Source of the DNA: an uncultured Bacteroidia bacterium
GTDB taxonomy: Bacteria > Bacteroidota > Bacteroidia > Bacteroidales > F082
DNA: 64,000 nucleotides
Reading direction: 5' to 3'
Assembly (NCBI GenBank): GCA_902801465.1
Contig: CADCIH010000009.1
Span: forward strand, 32,314 to 96,313
Under the pieces are notes generated by a model. That model made no database searches, had not been told where the DNA came from, and was given only the letters and a program-made list of their open reading frames with translations. Of this stretch, positions 62,579 to 64,000 are shown piece by piece; positions within the stretch are counted from its first letter, which is position 1; each line of letters starts with the position of its first letter. A program made the position numbers and the translations under genes.

Positions 62579-62602
62579 AAACTTTCCACTTTCCACTTTC
62601 CG
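62547..62602. repeat. Heptad repeat, 8 units, spanning the tatA stop codon
   Basis: CGGAGAA, CGGAGAA, CGAAAAA, CGGAAAA, CTAAAAA, CTTTCCA, CTTTCCA and CTTTCCG are in unbroken 7-bp register. The sequence switches from purine-rich to pyrimidine-rich at the middle, so the two halves can pair imperfectly, a possible bidirectional terminator between tatA and pheS. Confidence 0.85.
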
Positions 62603-62610
62603 TTTTCAAC

Positions 62611-63642
62611 TTAACTCAACTCGAACTGTTCCAGGAACTTTAGGTCGTTCTCAAAGAACAAACGCAAGTCGTTGATGCCGTATTTGAGCATGGCAATACG
62701 CTCCACGCCCATTCCGAAAGCGAATCCTGTGTATTTCTCAGGATCGATGCCGCTGGCAATCAAGATGTTGGGGTCGCACATGCCGCAACCCAGTATTTCC
62801 ACCCAGCCCGTATGCTTGCAGATATTGCAGCCTGCACCTCCGCAGATGTTGCATGAGATGTCCATCTCCGCCGAGGTCTCGGTGAAGGGGAAGTAGGAGG
62901 GACGGAAACGCACTTTGGTGCCTTCGCCGAAGAACTCCTGCACGAAGTGGTACAGGGTCTGCTTCAGGTCGGCAAACGACACGTTCTCGTCGATATAAAG
63001 GCCTTCGATCTGATGGAAGATACAGTGGGCGCGGGCCGAGATGGCTTCATTGCGGAACACGCGTCCAGGGGCTATGATGCGGATGGGCGGTTGTTTCTTT
63101 TCCATGGCCCTGACCTGCACACTCGAGGTATGTGTGCGAAGTAGCACGTCGGTGGGCTTGTTCTCGTTAGGGTCCTTCTCGATGAAGAAGGTGTCCTGCA
63201 TGTCACGTGCCGGATGGTCCAGGGCGAAGTTCAAGGCGGTGAACACGTGGTAATCGTCCTCAATCTCGGGACCCTCGGCGATGGTGAAGCCGAGATGTTC
63301 GAAAATCTCATTAATGTCGCGACGCACCACCGACAGAGGATGGCGTGAGCCACGCATCTCGCCGGCAGGCATGGTCATGTCGAAACCGGCATCGGAGGTG
63401 CTTTGGGTCTCGAAACGCTCCAGCTGTTCCTCCACCTTGGCGGTGACGGCGTTCTTCAGCTCGTTGAGCATCATGCCCATCTCCTTGCGGAGCTCGGGGG
63501 CGACGGTCTTAAAATCGGCGAACAAGGCAGGGATGACACCCTTCTTGCTCAGATACTTGATACGGAACTCTTCCAAAGCCTCCTTGCTCTCGGCCTGGAA
63601 GTCCTTCACTTCGTGAAGTATTTGTTCAATCTTCTCTTTCAT
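62611..63642 (-). CDS. pheS: Phenylalanyl-tRNA synthetase alpha subunit
   Basis: This 343-residue protein has an N-terminal coiled coil and a class II catalytic core: 'HPARDMQDTFFIE', 'LRTHTSSVQVR', motif 2 'GRVFRNEAISARAHCIFHQIEG' and motif 3 'FGMGVERIAMLKYGINDLR'. A Cys-rich insertion ('CNICGGAGCNICKHTGW') may bind metal and is common in this phylum as far as I recall. pheT is not in the window. The cyclophilin gene is 9 nt upstream. Confidence 0.97.
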   Translation of the reverse strand: MKEKIEQILHEVKDFQAESKEALEEFRIKYLSKKGVIPALFADFKTVAPELRKEMGMMLNELKNAVTAKVEEQLERFETQSTSDAGFDMTMPAGEMRGSRHPLSVVRRDINEIFEHLGFTIAEGPEIEDDYHVFTALNFALDHPARDMQDTFFIEKDPNENKPTDVLLRTHTSSVQVRAMEKKQPPIRIIAPGRVFRNEAISARAHCIFHQIEGLYIDENVSFADLKQTLYHFVQEFFGEGTKVRFRPSYFPFTETSAEMDISCNICGGAGCNICKHTGWVEILGCGMCDPNILIASGIDPEKYTGFAFGMGVERIAMLKYGINDLRLFFENDLKFLEQFELS

Positions 63643-63651
63643 GGAAAAAAA

Positions 63652-64000
63652 TTAATGGCAGCAGCTTTTATCTGCGCTTTTCTCAACAGTAATTTTATTG
63701 ATGATCACAGGCTCCACCGGCACATCCATGTAACCGGTCTTGACTCTTGCGATCTTGTCGACGACCTCCAGTCCTTCGGTGACTTCGCCGAATACGGTAT
63801 AGTCGCCGTCGAGATGCGGGGTGCCACCCACGGTCTTGTAAGCTTGACGCTGTTTGGCGCTGAAGACCTTGCCCAAACGCTCCTCATAGAGGTCGAGTTT
63901 CTTGTCGTCGAACACAGTGCCTTGCACGATGTAGAACTGCGATCCGCTCGAAGCCTTCTTGGGATTCACCTGGTCGCCTTGACGGGCAGCACAAAGAGCA
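63652..64000 (-). CDS. Cyclophilin-type peptidyl-prolyl isomerase (5' end outside window)
   Basis: The last 115 residues are visible, and the frame continues past the window edge. Motifs are '[15 protein letters not shown]', '[18 protein letters not shown]' and 'VVDKIARV', typical of secreted or cytoplasmic cyclophilins in Bacteroidota. The segment between the first two motifs is longer than in E. coli PpiB. The C-terminal tail ends 'SADKSCCH'. It is probably cotranscribed with pheS. Confidence 0.93.
   Translation of the reverse strand, partial: ALCAARQGDQVNPKKASSGSQFYIVQGTVFDDKKLDLYEERLGKVFSAKQRQAYKTVGGTPHLDGDYTVFGEVTEGLEVVDKIARVKTGYMDVPVEPVIINKITVEKSADKSCCH

Overview
The window is a chromosomal segment of a member of the Bacteroidota, most likely order Bacteroidales. 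The evidence is promoters of the TAnnTTTG type, few Shine-Dalgarno sequences, a TonB-dependent receptor with a carboxypeptidase-like N-domain paired with a DUF4249 lipoprotein, an S46 dipeptidyl-peptidase, GH92 and GH97 glycoside hydrolases, DUF4476, and a secreted protein with a type IX secretion C-terminal signal. I cannot name a genus. I see no rRNA, tRNA, CRISPR array, insertion sequence or integrase.

Layout. 1-349 holds a truncated 29-bp tandem repeat and two hairpin elements. 350-4119 (+) holds three tandem paralogues of an exported family. 4116-9831 (-) is a MacAB/TolC-type export operon (ATPase, two permeases, adaptor, TolC) with a clear promoter and a near-perfect palindrome at its start point. 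10010-13775 (+) is a TonB receptor/DUF4249 pair with six hairpin repeats between the two genes. 13830-18628 holds S46 peptidase, GNAT, a decayed preA fragment, an exported flavodoxin, a YkvA-like protein and a radical-SAM-like DUF5131 protein. 18789-34237 (+) is an AT-rich defence island. 34234-38853 (+) holds PfkB kinase, Nudix hydrolase, a membrane methyltransferase, Vsr, a PAP2-VanX fusion and Ogt. 38840-53617 (-) holds an AlbA_2 protein, GH92, a 1849-residue helicase-nuclease, a T9SS adhesin, a His-rich DUF4476 protein, an EFR1 ferredoxin and TrkH/TrkA/DUF937. 53747-64000 holds metG, yraN, GH92, mnmA, an RluA-type enzyme, GH97, tatA, pheS and a partial cyclophilin.

The island is the main point of interest. 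Eight co-directional genes (19910-34237) overlap or are separated by at most 5 nt. In order they are an SMC/OLD-like ATPase with a TOPRIM-like DUF3226 partner (a PARIS-like pair), a cytosine-C5 methyltransferase, a large protein with Hsp90/MutL-type and histidine-kinase-type GHKL domains, a receiver-like partner, two more C5 methyltransferases, a McrB-like GTPase and a PD-(D/E)xK nuclease. The last four match the LlaJI restriction-modification architecture. The first methyltransferase plus GHKL plus receiver-like genes look like a phosphorelay-style module inserted into, or controlling, that system. Translation is coupled straight into a resident pfkB-nudix-methyltransferase-vsr set. Vsr (T:G mismatch repair at methylated cytosines) fits functionally with three C5 methyltransferases.

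A second genome-level feature is a dispersed family of 7-bp-period tandem repeats at nine places in the window, mostly exactly at gene ends. At several loci they form the last codons of a gene, and in vsr and pfkB they lie inside the coding sequence. A third is a hairpin repeat family ending in TCGGTA, found singly at the left edge and as a six-copy array between the TonB receptor and its lipoprotein.
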